A DNA stretch of 64,000 nt from Zanthoxylum bungeanum (taxonomy: Eukaryota; Streptophyta; Magnoliopsida; Sapindales; Rutaceae): assembly GCA_019454045.1 (NCBI GenBank), contig SKCR01017708.1:186001-250000 (forward strand). Reading direction: 5' to 3'. The notes under the pieces were generated by a model. The model did not search any database. It was not told the origin of the DNA and worked only from the letters and a program-made list of their open reading frames with translations. Shown here piece by piece: positions 11,299 through 24,071 of the stretch. Every line of letters begins with the position of its first letter. Within the stretch, counting starts at the first letter, position 1. The translations under genes and the position numbers were made by a program.

Positions 11299-13503
11299 TG
11301 TTGGACAAAATGACCCATAGCGTCACTATTTGCACAGATCATTGTGTTGTTGTAGCAAATTAACTATGTGACAAGGAAATTGCACTCTCATCATTTGTGA
11401 TTAGATCACCATAGATATATAAATGAAGAGAGGTCCCTATGATTAGTTCCTGGATTGAGATGATATGAGACAGTATCAGTCCATGAAGGATTAATCATTA
11501 AATATCCCTAGCCGTAGTATTATCGAGACTGGACATCGATAATGCGGAATAGACTAGTATTGCACTTGTGTGCGTTGTGAGGGCACAACGGCATAGTTCT
11601 CATATATATAAGTATTGGATACTTATGCAAGTGCGATAGGAGGTCGTGTTTCACCGACGGTACGGGAAACAGCTTCGCTCTGGATAGACCCCTCGGAATC
11701 CCATTGGTATTATGACTATGTGTCTATGGGAGGCCGAAATCAAGGTAGGTGTGTATAGTCTTAACCTGAGACTTACATCGCTAATACTTACGATGATCGA
11801 TAGACTTTGGTCTTGGTGGTAAGGGGCTTTAACCGGTTCTGAGTACACCACTTCTGGGTTTATCAGAGAGTCGTAGTGTATTGGGTGTGATGTCAAGACG
11901 GAAGTATCACTCCAGTCATAATGGAGATGATGTCACGCAGGATACGGTATTAGTACTCTTAAGTGTTGCGCAACCAATCGAGATATTATGACCAGGTCAT
12001 GAATATTCGATTATAGAGACTAGTTACCAGACATCCGATATGTGCTTCGGACGGGGGAGACACTTAACCACCCCCAGCCCTAGCACGTGATTATCCGATA
12101 CTGGACCGATATACACAATACATTGGTATACTACGCTTGATATAGATCTATATATTCTTATATGGATATGTCCGGAGAATTGGGTAGACTTGGTGCTTTG
12201 CTAGGAGTCGACCTTGTCTCGTAAATCGGTAGAACGTAGTACTTGGTACGTACATGATTCGGATACTCCGACGACCGTATTTACTGCCAACTTATTCGGG
12301 GATCTCATGGGTCGCTTCCCGATAATCCACCGATGACGCATAACTCGCACTCTTAAATGATCTGGGATTATATATAGAAGAGAGAGAAAATTAATCTGGG
12401 ATTAATTACGGAGATATTTTATCTAGGATAAAATATTATTTAGAGAGAGAATGATTAATTCAGAATTAATCAATAAAATAATATATTTGATATATTAGCG
12501 GAAATTAGATTTCGACGTAAAGTTAAAATTGGATTTTAATTTCGGGCAAGCGAATTAATTCGGAATTGATTCGCGAGCGACTTTATAATTTTGCAAGGCA
12601 TTATTATTTACGTCGCAACGGTAAATTCGTTAATTCGGAACTAACGGAACCGAACCCGAGCTTCGTCGCGTTGCCGTAAATACCGAATTGTATTGGAATA
12701 TAATATTCGGTGGGACCACTTCTAATATTATATTATTGTAATATAATATATTATATATATATAGTGGTAGGACCACCACTATCATTAAAATAATGATAGA
12801 TCTTGGTGGATGTTTCCACCAAGAATTGTTTAATATATATGTATATAATATAAGTTAGTGGAAGGAGCATTTTGTATTAATAATGTTTGGTATATCATTT
12901 TAAAATGTGCATTTACCAAACTTGTCTCAATTTTGCTCTCTCTCTCACGTGAAATGGCTTTGGTTTTTTCTTCCATTTTTCTCTTGTGTTTGGTGATGCC
13001 CTTGGAGGGATATTTGACCAATTTCAAGACAGCAAATGCCGTGAAAGAGATGAAGAGAAGTGAAGCCATTTGTGTGTTGTTTTAGAAACAACTTATACAC
13101 ATCTTTCATCTCCATTTTCTTTCTACTCTACACGCCAAAACATTGAATTAATTCGCTGGTTTTGAACTCAATTTGGGCGTGAAAACAAGGGGAGCAAGAG
13201 TGAGTTTTCATGATGAAAATTCATGTGCTAGCACACATACGAGTCTTGCGAAGGTGGTAGGGAGGTTCGCCCATGAGCCGGGATCCATCGGACGAGGCTT
13301 GGAGCTCCGTTTCGTCATCTCAAAATCCGTTTTTGGAGGCAGTGAACTGCCACAAATGTGCGCCCATGGCAGTGGGTTTATGGCCTTATTTCGTCTCCAA
13401 ATCGACTCAACTGATCGATGTAAGTATTCCGCTATCTTCGTTGATGTGTTCACACATTATTTTCATGTCTTGTTTGATCTTGGGACTTAGACAAAAACCA
13501 ACA
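11299..13503 (+). repeat. Cop-G 5' LTR
   Basis: TGTTGGACAA...AAACCAACA, 2205 bp. Shares with Cop-B, Cop-C and Cop-E the hairpin ATTATCGA-N9-TCGATAAT (11519-11543) and the 'cagcttcgctctggataga' block. Its 3' third (from about 12700) is specific to this subfamily. Confidence 0.92.
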
Positions 13504-14115
13504 ATGGCACCAAGAGCCTAGGTTCAAGCATGAAAAGTTTAGGGCTTAAAATTGGGTAAATTGATTTTGAGCATGATTTGATTAAATTGTTTGATTAAGC
13601 ATGTTTATTTGATATTTAATGGAAGTTTGATTTGATCAATTCAGGAAAAATGGTTTGGAACAATTTTTCCCCATATAGTACCCATGGCCGAATGTGATGG
13701 TGCTTGGAGATCTTGGATTTTGATTTTGATTCATTGGATGAGTTAGAATCAAGAAGGATGATGTTAATTTTAGATTAATTGGATTGAATTTTGAATTGAA
13801 CAAAAATCCCCAATTCCTACATGTTGGCCGAATGGTATAGCCCTATTTAAGTCTTGGTAATTTTGATTTTTGATAATTTAATGTGTTGGAAATCATTCGG
13901 GATAAGGATCTAATATCGATTGTGAAATTAATTGGATTGAATTCGAATCGGATAAAAATCCCTCCCTTGGCCGAGACCTTTAAGCATGTTATATGGGTTT
14001 GATTTTTTCATTTATGTGTTGGACATGTGATGATGATTATGAACATGATTAATTGGACTAATTTCATGTTTTGGAAATATTGATTTAGTTGATTAATCAT
14101 AATATACACTTTGAG
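13504..14115 (+). other. Cop-G leader remnant with degenerate primer site
   Basis: The stretch starts one base after the LTR with 'tggcaccaagagcc', a degraded form of the initiator-Met primer site. It continues as AT-rich leader and ends at the deletion junction at 14115/14116. No coding sequence. Confidence 0.75.
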
Positions 14116-14434
14116 ACAAGGGGAGCAAGAGTGAGTTTTCATGATGAAAATTCATGTGCTAGCACACATACGAGTCTTGCGAAGGTGGTAGGGAGGTTCG
14201 CCCATGAGCCGGGATCCATCGGACGAGGCTTGGAGCTCCGTTTCGTCATCTCAAAATCTGTTTTTGGAGGCAGTGAACTGCCACAAATGTGCGCCCATGG
14301 CAGTGGGTTTATGGCCTTATTTCGTCTCCAAATCGACTCAACTGATCGATGTAAGTATTCCACTATCTTCGTTGATGTGTTCACACATTATTTTCATGTC
14401 TTGTTTGATCTTGGGACTTAGACAAAAACCAACA
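14116..14434 (+). repeat. Cop-G 3' LTR fragment
   Basis: 319 bp identical in length and nearly identical in sequence to 13185-13503. The copies differ, for example, at 'aaaatccg' versus 'aaaatctg' and 'attccgct' versus 'attccact'. Frames across both copies are open because of the shared sequence; no known domain is seen. Confidence 0.93.
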
Positions 14435-14880
14435 GTTCCCTCTAATCTTCCTTAACCTCTCTCTCAAGGCTATGATACCACACTACGGGTGCCCCCTCAA
14501 GAGACATCCCAAACATCTTCTGCACTTGGCACTGTGACAGGCCTACTGAACTCATTACCGAGACATACTACCGGAGATGGAACCTCGGGTCCACATTCCC
14601 ATTGAATTTGGCTATATTGGGCATTTTAAACTGAGCTGGCAGTTGCTCCTCAAAGGTCATTGCCTCGTAGTCCAACAAGTCCTCATGTTTACCCTTTAGT
14701 TTGCGGGTAACTGACTCCACTTAGTCACGGAGTTTTTGTATTTCAGCCTGAGACCCGGCCATCTTCCCGGCGGCATACTCGGCCATATCATCATCAAATA
14801 CCGGGACATCATCATTCAATCCGCTCGGAGGGCCCTCACGCCTCTCATTCTCAGAGCCTCCCGCAGCGCGGGGCACAACT
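14435..14880 (-). pseudogene. Tat-A gag, N-terminal part
   Basis: Read downward from about 14880: FDDDMAEYAAGKMAGSQAE, a stop, then KHEDLLDYEAMTFEEQLPAQ and MFGMSLEGAP. These align with the Tat-D gag residues after 45430. The residues before FDDDMAEY are partly present, but the initiating region of Tat-D gag is missing, so the N-terminus is deleted. At the place where Tat-D has TAG (45703-45705) this copy still has CAG. The reading is broken by at least two stops and then by Cop-G. Confidence 0.8.
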
Positions 14881-15503
14881 GTCATAAAGTATGGACTCGT
14901 CCCAGTTTAAATGGCCCAACAAGCCCGTACCTCATGACAAAAAGTCCAACTGAATTCAAATGATGATGGTCCTGAACGCAAACATAAAGGAATAGTTTCT
15001 ATTGGTCCTACAACTATAGTTCATATGCGGGTTTATATGGGTATAGACAAAGGCTCTCGTCGATGAAGGGTTGCCCACAACTAGGACTCCCCACTCAAGG
15101 ATTCAAGCGACCAAGTGAGCGTACATTTTTTATACACTAAGGTACGTGCCAACGAGTAATGGTGCATGACTGACTGTCAAATGGATTTCCCATTGTAGAT
15201 TACCCTGAGGGAGGGCGGAGCGAACTCTCTTAAAAATCCAAGCCTCTTAGGCTCTTATCGCTTGGTGACAGGAATAAACAACGAGTCCTCCAAATTAGTC
15301 CATCACAGTGAGCTACAGGTGATGATTATCTAGGTGCCTTCACAACTTTTCCTTATAGAAATGTAGTGAATGAAGGAAGACACCAAACCATCACATAGCC
15401 TTAAGAATGCCTTTGATTAAACCCCTTTCAACCCACGATAGACACGGTTAACTAAAGCACAAATCACAAACACTACAATACATTATTTCGGGTCCGATTC
15501 TCT
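14881..15503 (-). other. Tat-A leader
   Basis: Non-coding region between primer site and gag on the minus strand. It holds one unit of the 'gggccatttaaactggga' repeat (complement, about 14890-14930) that is present three times in the Tat-D leader, and the segment matching 44150-44560 of Tat-D. Confidence 0.75.
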
Positions 15504-15522
15504 ATCCCTAATGGAGTTGCCA
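15504..15522 (-). other. Tat-A primer-binding site, probably tRNA-Arg
   Basis: On the minus strand TGGCAACTCCATTAGGGA follows the LTR end after three bases. It resembles the Tat-D site TGGCGACTCCATTGGGGAT. From memory of plant tRNA-Arg(ACG) ends, this is complementary with a few mismatches, and Ogre/Tat elements are known to use tRNA-Arg. Confidence 0.6.
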
Positions 15523-15525
15523 GAC

Positions 15526-17621
15526 TGTAGGACACAGAACTTGACGACGCTTTTCTAGGCTCGTGGCCTAGTTGGGAGTACGGAATAGCCCACGGGGGAA
15601 CTAAACCGGAGAAATAACATTCAGTCGCCACCCGGTGTGAACCGGGAAAATTATTTAAGGCCGCACTCACCCCTCGCAAGGGAAGACCTCAAACCGTTGG
15701 GTTCTGAATGGTCCCTTACTTATGCCACTTGTAATAAAATGATTTGTATGATAACTTAATCGAATCTACGCAACATATATGTTCAAGAGTAACTTATATC
15801 TAGTTCGCATTCATGAAAGTAAATCCTACGTCTAAATTTGCATGCTTTGAAAGTAAGTTATCATAACGGAAAACATAGGATATCACACCATGATCTCATA
15901 AGCATGTTGAATTATCAAGCACAAAAAATATATAACAACCTAAACACAAACGTAAATTAAACTCCTATTGCAAAAGAAAAATAACTAAATCATGCATAAA
16001 GTAATAACATAATCATGCTAAAAAAATAAATAACATATTAGACTAAATCATGCTTAAGAGAATAAATAACATATTAGACTAAATCATGCTCGAATACATG
16101 GTTGGATAAACGAAATATGTGTGTCCCTCAAGTGGTACGTGGAATTGTTTCCCAAGTACAAACCGCACTACCGTCCATTCGGATTCAGCTACGGAATTTA
16201 CGTCTGGGTTTCCATCCGATATACCACAAGAGAGAATACATAATTCATTCATCCAAAGGCCACAACATGCATCAACAAACGACTCTCATGTGAAGAAAAT
16301 AAATAAAATAATCAAAAGATGAGTGAAAATAAATAAGGAAGGTGCCCTCAGGTCTAACCTTTTATGTCGCCTTTTGGAAGTGCGTTACACAGCCGTCAGA
16401 AGGATTAATGCTTCGCAACTCCTCCGGTTCACCGGTTCGTTATTTTCCTTTGCTATCTTGATATTTTGGGCTGTTGTTTTCATTGTTTTTGCTGCTATTT
16501 TTGCTGTTTTTGCTACTGTTTTCCCTGTTTTTGCGGTGGTTTTAAAGTGCAGTATTTTTGGTAATAAAGGGAGATTTAAAAGTACAGTTTTTTGTTGATT
16601 TTTGAGGTGTTTTGGAGTGCAATTTTTTGTGGTTTAAGGGTACAGTTTGGGGACTATTTTGCGGTGAATAGGGGATGTTCGAGGGCTGTTTTGGGCATGA
16701 ATGGGCTGCTGTTTCAGGGGGCTGTTTGGGCGTGAATGGGCTGCTGTTCGGGGGCTGTTTGGGCTTGAATGGAGGGCTGTTTGGGGGTTGTTTTATGGTG
16801 GTTTAGGGGGCTGATTTGGAGACTGTTTTGTGGAGGTTTAAGGGGCTGATTTGGGTGGCAATGGAGAGGGATTTGTTGATGGTGTTTCACGGCAATGGGG
16901 CTTTTCTTTCTTGGCTTTGGGCGTCAATGCTAGGGGGTTTCTAGGAGAGCTTGGGCGTGAATTGCTTGGCTTATTTTATTTTGTGTTTTTTGTGTGAATA
17001 TACGTGAATGAGCTAGGGTAGTGAATTTGTGGTGAAGGCTTCTTTTTATAGGCAATGGGATGAGGGATATCCTTGTTTGAAAGGAAAGGATTTGTGTAAT
17101 TATTGGAGATATTTGTAATTATTATGTGATAAGAAAAAATCTTTTAATTAGGAAAGTGATTTGATTTAATTTGATTTCTTCTCTTTTAGTTAGGGATATG
17201 ATTTGATTTAATTAGGAATGAGATCCATGAGATTTCCTTAATTTAGGAAGGGGATTTGGCTTGATTTATGCATGTGTTTAATGTGTTATTTTATTAATTA
17301 GGAAGGCTATGGGCGTGTGGCCTGCTCTTGTTTGGGCGTGTATTGGGTTTGGTTGGTGGGCTTGGTGTGTGGCCTAGTGTGTGGTTTAGTGATATGTGGG
17401 CTTGGTGTGTGGTTTGTGGGGGGTTTGGGCTAAGGATGTGTTTTGAAATGGATGTCCAACAAGCGAACCCGAAGCTAATCTAGCGAATTAAATCCAACAA
17501 TGTGTCAATTCTTGACTATTCCCTTCCGACGTCCGTTTCCCGCGAATTTCACAATTAAAGAGGTAATGTCTCCATGTGAGACTCATCATCGGGACTTATA
17601 TGCAAAAATACAGTGCCTACA
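15526..17621 (-). repeat. Tat-A LTR 2 (central)
   Basis: TGTAGG...CCTACA, 2096 bp, collinear with LTR 1 at 4899-7056. It is followed on the right by a second polypurine site ('gtcgcccccactttgatgg' from 17622). It therefore serves both as 5' LTR of the left unit and 3' LTR of the deleted right unit. Confidence 0.9.
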
Positions 17622-19464
17622 GTCGCCCCCACTTTGATGGGACTTGTGCAGTGTGTAACACTGACAATCCTATCAAAGTTTATGCAATACATTTTTACTT
17701 ACCTGGCTCGCCAGCTGCCACCTGACTTGACTGCTGCTTCGAACTGAATGATTTGGTGTAGCCATACCCGGCGTGCTAAACCCCATACCCGAGGTGTCGC
17801 AGTAGTGTCTCAATACTCGGAGTGCCATACCCTGCGTGCTAAACCCCATACCCTAGGTGTCGCGGTTGTTTTGAATTGAGTTGATCTGGTTGTGCCATAC
17901 CCGGCGTGCTAAACCCCATACCCGAGGTGTCGCAGTAGTGTCTCCATACCCGGAGTGCCATAACCGGCTTGCTAAACCCCATACCCGAGGTGTCGTGGTT
18001 GTTTTGAATTGAGTTGATCTGGTTGTGCCATACCCGGTGTGCTAAACCCCATACCCGAGGTGTCGCAGTTGCGTCTCCATATTTAGAGTGTCGTAATAGT
18101 GTCTCTTTACCAGGAGTGTCGTACCTGGCATGCTAAACCCAATACCCGAGGCATCGCTGCTTCCATCTTCATACCCGGAGTGTCACAGTAATATCTCCTT
18201 ACCCGGAGTGCCGTACCTAGCATGCTAAACCCATACCCGAGGCATTGCTGTAATAACTCCATACCCGGAGTGCCGTACCTGGCATGCTAAACCCCATACT
18301 CGAGGCGTCACTATAATATCTCCATACCCGGAGTGTCGTACCTGGCATGCTAAACCCCATACCCGAGGCGTCGCTATAATATCTCCATACCCGGAGTGCC
18401 GTACCTGGCATGCTAAACCCCATACCTAAGGAGTCGCTGTAATATCTCCATACCCGGAGTGCCGTACCTAGCATGCTAAACCCCATACCCGAGGCATCGC
18501 TGTAATATCTCCATACCTGGAGTCCCGTACCTGGCAGAACTGATGTTGTGTCTCCATACCCGGAGTGCCATACCTGATAAAACTGATGCGGTGTCTCCAT
18601 ACCCGGAGTGCCTTACCCGGCAAAACTGATGTTGTGTCTCCATACCTGGAGTGCCGTACCCGGCAAAACTGATACTGATGCTGATGTGGGCCTCGCCCCC
18701 AGAGTGCCATACTTAGCAAGACTGATACCGATAATGATGTGGGCCTCGCCCCCAGAGTGCCATACCCGGCAAGACTGATACTAGTGATGTGATACGTCTC
18801 CATACCCGGCAAAACTGATGCTGATTTTAATGTGGGCCTCGCCCCCAGAGTGCCATACTTGGCAAGACTGATACCGATAATGATGTGGGCCTCGCCCCCA
18901 GAGTGCCATACCCGACAAGACTGATACTAGTGATGTGATGATTCATTTCAACATATTGTACTACCTCTCATGAGACAATCCTGATAGCTAGATATATTTT
19001 CGTCCTCAACTAATGCTTCGCGTCGAAACTTGAGAACCTTCAAAGTACTTGATACACTCAACTCCGATCATCTGAATAGGTGATCTGAATTAGACTCGTA
19101 GTGTGTGTGTGCCAAGGTTCTTTCGCAGCTTAATCCTTAAGTAAGCCAACTCGATGATTTCATTTCGGAGAATCGGATCAGTGGGTCTAACCAATCTAGA
19201 TGTCTTGACCACACTCTGTAATTTCTTCGCCATACTCAATATGATATGGTCTTTTTTTTTTTTCCTTGTCTCTTTCTCTTTATTCTTTTCATTCTTTTTC
19301 TTTGTTTTTTCTTTTCTCTTTTCTTTCTTTTTCTTTCTTTGACACACCTACCCTTTAAGGTAGCATTTCTTCTCATGGTGGTCCTAATACTCGCCCATGG
19401 GTAGCTTCACCCTTATCAGTTATAGGCGGTCTATCTTTCCTTTCTTTTCATTGAAGAGACTTTT
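17622..19464 (-). repeat. Second Tat-A 3' internal region with tandem repeats
   Basis: It begins with the polypurine site and repeats the left unit's 3' region: long units with 'ttgttttgaattgagttgat' (17755-18060), regular 63-bp units (about 18110-18540) and a further set with 'gtgggcctcgcccccagag' (18680-18910). About 300 bp at 18946-19247 has no counterpart in the left unit. The pyrimidine tract recurs at 19248-19340. It ends at a junction in which the five bases TCTTT (19465-19469) fit both parents, after which LTR sequence follows directly. No integrase, gag or primer site is left. Confidence 0.85.
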
Positions 19465-19883
19465 TCTTTTAATTAGGGAAGTGATTTGATTTAATTTGAT
19501 TTCTTCTCTTTTAGTTAGGGATATGATTTGATTTAATTAGGAATGGGATCCATATGATTTCTTTAATTTAGGAAGGGGATTTGGCTTGATTTATGCATGT
19601 GTTTAATGTGTTATTTTATTAATTAGGAAGGCTATGAGTGTGTGGCTTGCTCTTGTTTGGGCGTGTATTGGGTTTGGTTGGTGGGCTTGGTGTATGGCTT
19701 AGTGTGTGGTTTAGTGATATGTGGGCTTGGTGTGTGGTTTGTGGGGGTTTGGGCTAAAGATATGTTTTGTAACGGAGGTTTAACAAGCGAACCCGAAGCT
19801 AATCCAATGATTTAAATCCAAGAATATGTCAATTCTTGACTATTCCCTTTCGACGTCCATTTCCCGTGACTTTCATAATTAAA
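19465..19883 (-). repeat. Tat-A partial LTR 3, left part
   Basis: Matches LTR 1 from about 6576 onward. It is interrupted by Cop-B after TTAAA (19879-19883) and completed at 40553-40614, for about 480 bp of LTR in all. On the minus strand this is the U3 beginning; the rest of the LTR was deleted. Confidence 0.9.
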
Positions 19884-21824
19884 TGTTGGACAGATATGAC
19901 CCATAGCGTCACTGTTTGTAAAAACATTATGGTTTTGTACAAATTAACTATGTAATAATGGAAATTGCCTTTTATCATTTCGTAATTAGATTACTTAAAT
20001 GTGTGAATGATGAAAGTCCTTATGATACTTAAATGTGTGAATGATGAAAGTCCTTATGATTAGTTCCGGATTGAGATGATATGAGACAGTATCAATCCAC
20101 GATGGTTTAATCATTAAATATCCCTAGTCGTAGTATTATCGAGACTGGACATCGATAATGCGGAATAGACTAGTATCGCATTTGTGTGTGTTATGGAAGC
20201 GTAACATCATAGTTCTCATATATTTAAGTATTGGATACTTATGCAAGTGTGGTAGGAGGTAGTGTTTTACCGAAGGTACGGAAAACAGCTTCGCTCTGGA
20301 TAGACCCGCGGAATCCCATTGGTAGTATGACTATGTGTCTATGGGAGTCCGCATCAGGGTATGTGTATTTGGTCTTAACCTGAGACTTGCATCGCTAATA
20401 CTTGCGACAATCAATACGCTTTGGTTTTGGTCGTCCAGGACTTTAACAGGTTCTGTGTACGCCTCTTCTAGGTTTATTGAGAATAATAGTGTATTGGGTG
20501 TGATGTCAAGATGGAAGTATCACTTCAGTCATATGGAGATGATGGTCACGTAGGGATACATAACTGGTTCCCTAAGGGTTGCAACCATCGGGATAATATG
20601 ACTTTGTCATGATTATCCCATAATAAAGAGACTAGTTGCTAGTGATCCGATATATGCTTCGTACGGGGCAGACATTTTACCAGCCCCGGGCCTTGCATGT
20701 GATCATCTGATTCTGGATCGCAATACGCAATACTACGTATATTACGCTTGTTATAGATCGTATATTCCATTAATAATATTTCTGGAGAATTGGGTAGGCA
20801 TGGCGCTTTGCTAGAAGCCAACCTTGTCTCGTAAATTGGTAAAAAATAGTACGAGGTACGTACGTATTCGAATAGTCTGACAACCAGATTTACTGCCAAC
20901 ATATCTAGGGATCTCTTGGGTCGCTTCCTGAGGATACACCGATGATGTATGATTCGAGTTTAATTAATCTGGGATTAATTGCGGAGAGATTTTATCTTGG
21001 ACAAAGTACTATTTGAAGAGAGAGAAGATTAATTTGGAATTAATTGTTAAATTAATATATTTGATATATTAAATGAAATTAGATTTCGATGTGGAATTAA
21101 AATTAGATTTTAATTCGGGCAAACGAGTTAATTTAGAATTAATTCGTTAGCGACGTGAATAGTAATTTTGCTAGGCATAATTATTTAATTAAATTCGATT
21201 TAATTACGTTGCGACGGAAGTTCGTTAATTTGGAGTTAGCGAACCCCAGCCCGGGAGTTTTTGCGGGCCCACTCGCATTTAGAATCGAGTGGGGCCCACA
21301 TGTCACATCAACCATCACATCACATGTCACCTTTATTCACTTTATTGTGATGGGTTTATGTGAGTTGGTGAAGGTGTGTTTCACACTCAAAGTCAAAGCT
21401 TTGATTGACTTTACCAAATCTAACTTTTGGTATATGATTATTTTGTTTTTTGAAAACAATTATAGAAGCTTTTACTTCTCTCTCTCATTGCCGAATGCAG
21501 TAAGCATTTTCTCTCCCAAAAGACCGAAAATTGCAAGAAGGAAATAGATCAAATTTTGTTGCAAAATTTGTCAAAGGGCTAGCACTCTTCAATGGATCAT
21601 ACAAGGTGTTAGGGAAACCTATTCAAGAGCTTGGAAACTCAAAGCAAAGCTTGGAGCTTTTGGATCACCTTGGCCGAATCTTAAAGCTTCTTGGAGGAGA
21701 AATTTTTGTTGTTTGACACATCCATTATCCACTCAATGTAAGTGTGTTTCCGCCACTCTTCTTTGTTATTCATTGTACATTTTATGCTTATTATGATCTT
21801 GGGACTAAACCTAGAAACCCAACA
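19884..21824 (+). repeat. Cop-B 5' LTR
   Basis: 1941 bp, TGTTGGACAG to CCCAACA. Contains the conserved hairpin at 20135-20159. The open frames at 20335-20553 and 21155-21547 also appear in the 3' LTR (39038-39259, 39867-40271) and are explained by LTR identity. Confidence 0.95.
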
Positions 21825-21825
21825 A

Positions 21826-21840
21826 TGGTATCTTTGAGCC
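21826..21840 (+). other. Cop-B primer-binding site, degenerate initiator tRNA-Met
   Basis: TGGTATCTTTGAGCC begins one base after the LTR. It starts as the tRNA-Met complement TGGTATC and then departs from the usual AGAGC. Confidence 0.8.
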
Positions 21841-24030
21841 AAAATGAGCATGAAATGAATTAGGGTAAAATTTGGGTAAAATCAATTTGAGTATGATTTG
21901 ATAAAATTGATTGATTAAGTATGCTTGAATGTTGATATATTGAGGTTGTATTGGATCAATTTCATGAAATATTGATTGGATCAAATATTTTCCCAAAAAA
22001 AATAGGCTTGGCCGAATGTGGATTTACCCTAGGGTCTTGTTATTTTTTTGTTTCGTTGATCATTGGATGACTTGAAACGATTGGGAATGTCGATTTAAAA
22101 TTCAATCGGATTGAAAAACGAATTCGGACAAAAATCCCTTGCAATGCCGAGAGCCTTATGGCATGGAACAAGTTGATTTTTTTTTTTATTGAAGAATGTT
22201 AGACATTAGTTGAACAATATGATACATAATTAATTAGTTAAATTGTATTTTGGAAATATAAATTTGGGTAATTAATTGATGTATTACACTTAAGTTAATT
22301 GAATTATAAAATTTGGAATTTTAAAATTTGGTTAATTGGGCTTGATTTTGAATTGGGCTTGAAAATGTTATATTTGGGCATAATGGGCTTGGTTGGGCCA
22401 ATTTGGTTTAGGCCAATTGGATTGGATCCAAATTGGGCCTAAATCATTCCATTAAGTCCAAATGTAATAAATGGGCTTTAAAAGTTTACTTGGGCCTTAT
22501 GGGCTAAAATTGTTTTCTTGGCAAATGAGGGTGATTCCTTAATTGGGCTTGGTAATTGGGTTTGACCCACATTGACCAAAGCCCATGCCTTATGAAATCA
22601 ATTGAAAGCCCATCAGACTTTAATTAAATGAACATTGGATGTTAGTTGGGCTTTGAGACCCGATTAGATTAGATTTGGAATCTAATCATTAAAGCGCATT
22701 AAAAAGTGTAGATATTTAATTTGGAATTAAATAAATGAATTAGTATTGAATACCACTTAAATTAGATTTAACGAGTAGTTCGATATAATTCAAGAATTCA
22801 TACTTTGAGTACTTATTCTCAAACGAGTTGGACTCGCGCAAATTCAAATCATTGTTTGAACATTGGATGATCACATAATTCAAAGACTAATTAATTGGAT
22901 TAGATTGGTTGAATTGCATGCTATGAATGAATATATGGATGTGTTGAATGAATAGCGTATATCAGATGGATATTAGAAGGGAAATGGCAATTTTAGAAAT
23001 TGTTGTAAATTTGGAATTTATGAATTGGACCTGCGTGTCCAGCTTTATCTCTCATTATTTCTTTGTATTCTATTCTCACCTAATTCCCCTCAATGTAATG
23101 AGGTTTCTATTATTGTATTATGTAATTGGGTAGAAGTAGAATAGTGCTAGCCGGTGAGAGGAAATGGAGTGATTTTTTCTAGGAACAAGTTGTTAAATAT
23201 CCATCCGCATATCGTTATTATTTTACTTTCGCGCCTTATAATGTGTTTAGAATGCATGTTTAAGGGTGTATGATGATGAGACCTAACAAAGATAATAAAT
23301 TGGTTGCCAATTTACGTGAAAATCCCTCAATTCATATTAAGCGATATTTCCTTCCATTGAGTGATTCTTACTCAAGATCCAAGATTGGCATTGGTTTGTT
23401 GGCCAAAGTCAAGGCCTTTGTCATATCGCGGATGTATTTGAATCATGAAAGTTTTATTCCATATCAGTGTCTTGTCCAAGTTGTGATTTGTTGGCCAAAG
23501 TCAATATCACTTCTTGTCCATCGACATTGATTACGAAACTTTCCCACGTCAATAGGTCCCGCTTAACTGGAATCATTAAGCTTGTTGTGCCAAAGCCAAG
23601 GCTTAGTTGATTAAGAGGAAATAGGTTAGGAAATACATTGGATGTATTGGCATATATATTGTATATATGTTTCGGACTTAGATGTCCACCTACCAGATCT
23701 AGGAATTGGATGAGAACCAATTGATCTTTGAGATCTACCTAGTTAAATATCATACAGCTTGTTGGACAAAGTCAAGGTTGTGCGTTATTTAACGGGATCC
23801 TAGCCCACTAGGAAACTGGGTTTCCCGAGTACTGACAGAGGGGTTAGAGGCTCGCCGAAAAATAGTAGGAGGCTAGTATTGAATTGCAATTTCGTTCAAA
23901 TACTTAGCTTTACGCGCTTTCAAACATTTCGTCAAAATTATTATTAGTTGGACTAATATATTGTTATTTTTCTTGTACAGTTGGACTGTACCTTCATTGT
24001 TAATCAGATAATTAGATTATCGTGATCAAA
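21841..24030 (+). other. Cop-B leader
   Basis: Long non-coding leader, AT-rich with 'gggcttgg' and 'gggcctaaa' runs, collinear with Cop-L 1908-2981 and with the complement of Cop-C 30002-32050. The last part (23140-24000) has several copies of 'ttggccaaagtcaagg'-like words (23400, 23490, 23765). No supported gene. Confidence 0.75.
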
Positions 24031-24071
24031 ATGACCGGAAAGAATAGCGTGCGTGATATTATCATGGGAGC
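24031..24071 (+). pseudogene. Cop-B gag, first 14 codons
   Basis: ATG at 24031 opens MTGKNSVRDIIMG, matching the Cop-C gag start (MANKGNVRDIIMG on the complement of 30001). The reading is cut by Cop-C and resumes at 34019 with ENVFNGTNF. Confidence 0.85.

Larger units (their letters stand above)
11299..14434 (+). mobile_element. Cop-G: internally deleted Copia element in Tat-A gag
   Basis: It is flanked by the duplication GTTCC (11294-11298 and 14435-14439). It has a full 5' LTR (11299-13503), about 610 bp of leader and only the last 319 bp of the 3' LTR (14116-14434). A single deletion from the leader into the 3' LTR explains this. The element sits on the plus strand and has no coding sequence. 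The two 319-bp LTR ends differ at about two positions by eye, so the insertion is fairly young. Confidence 0.92.

Noticed and set aside
13173..13521. Open frames duplicated at 14089-14455, possible captured gene
   Set aside because: They coincide exactly with the 319-bp LTR end repeat of Cop-G. Several frames are open at once and no domain is recognised.
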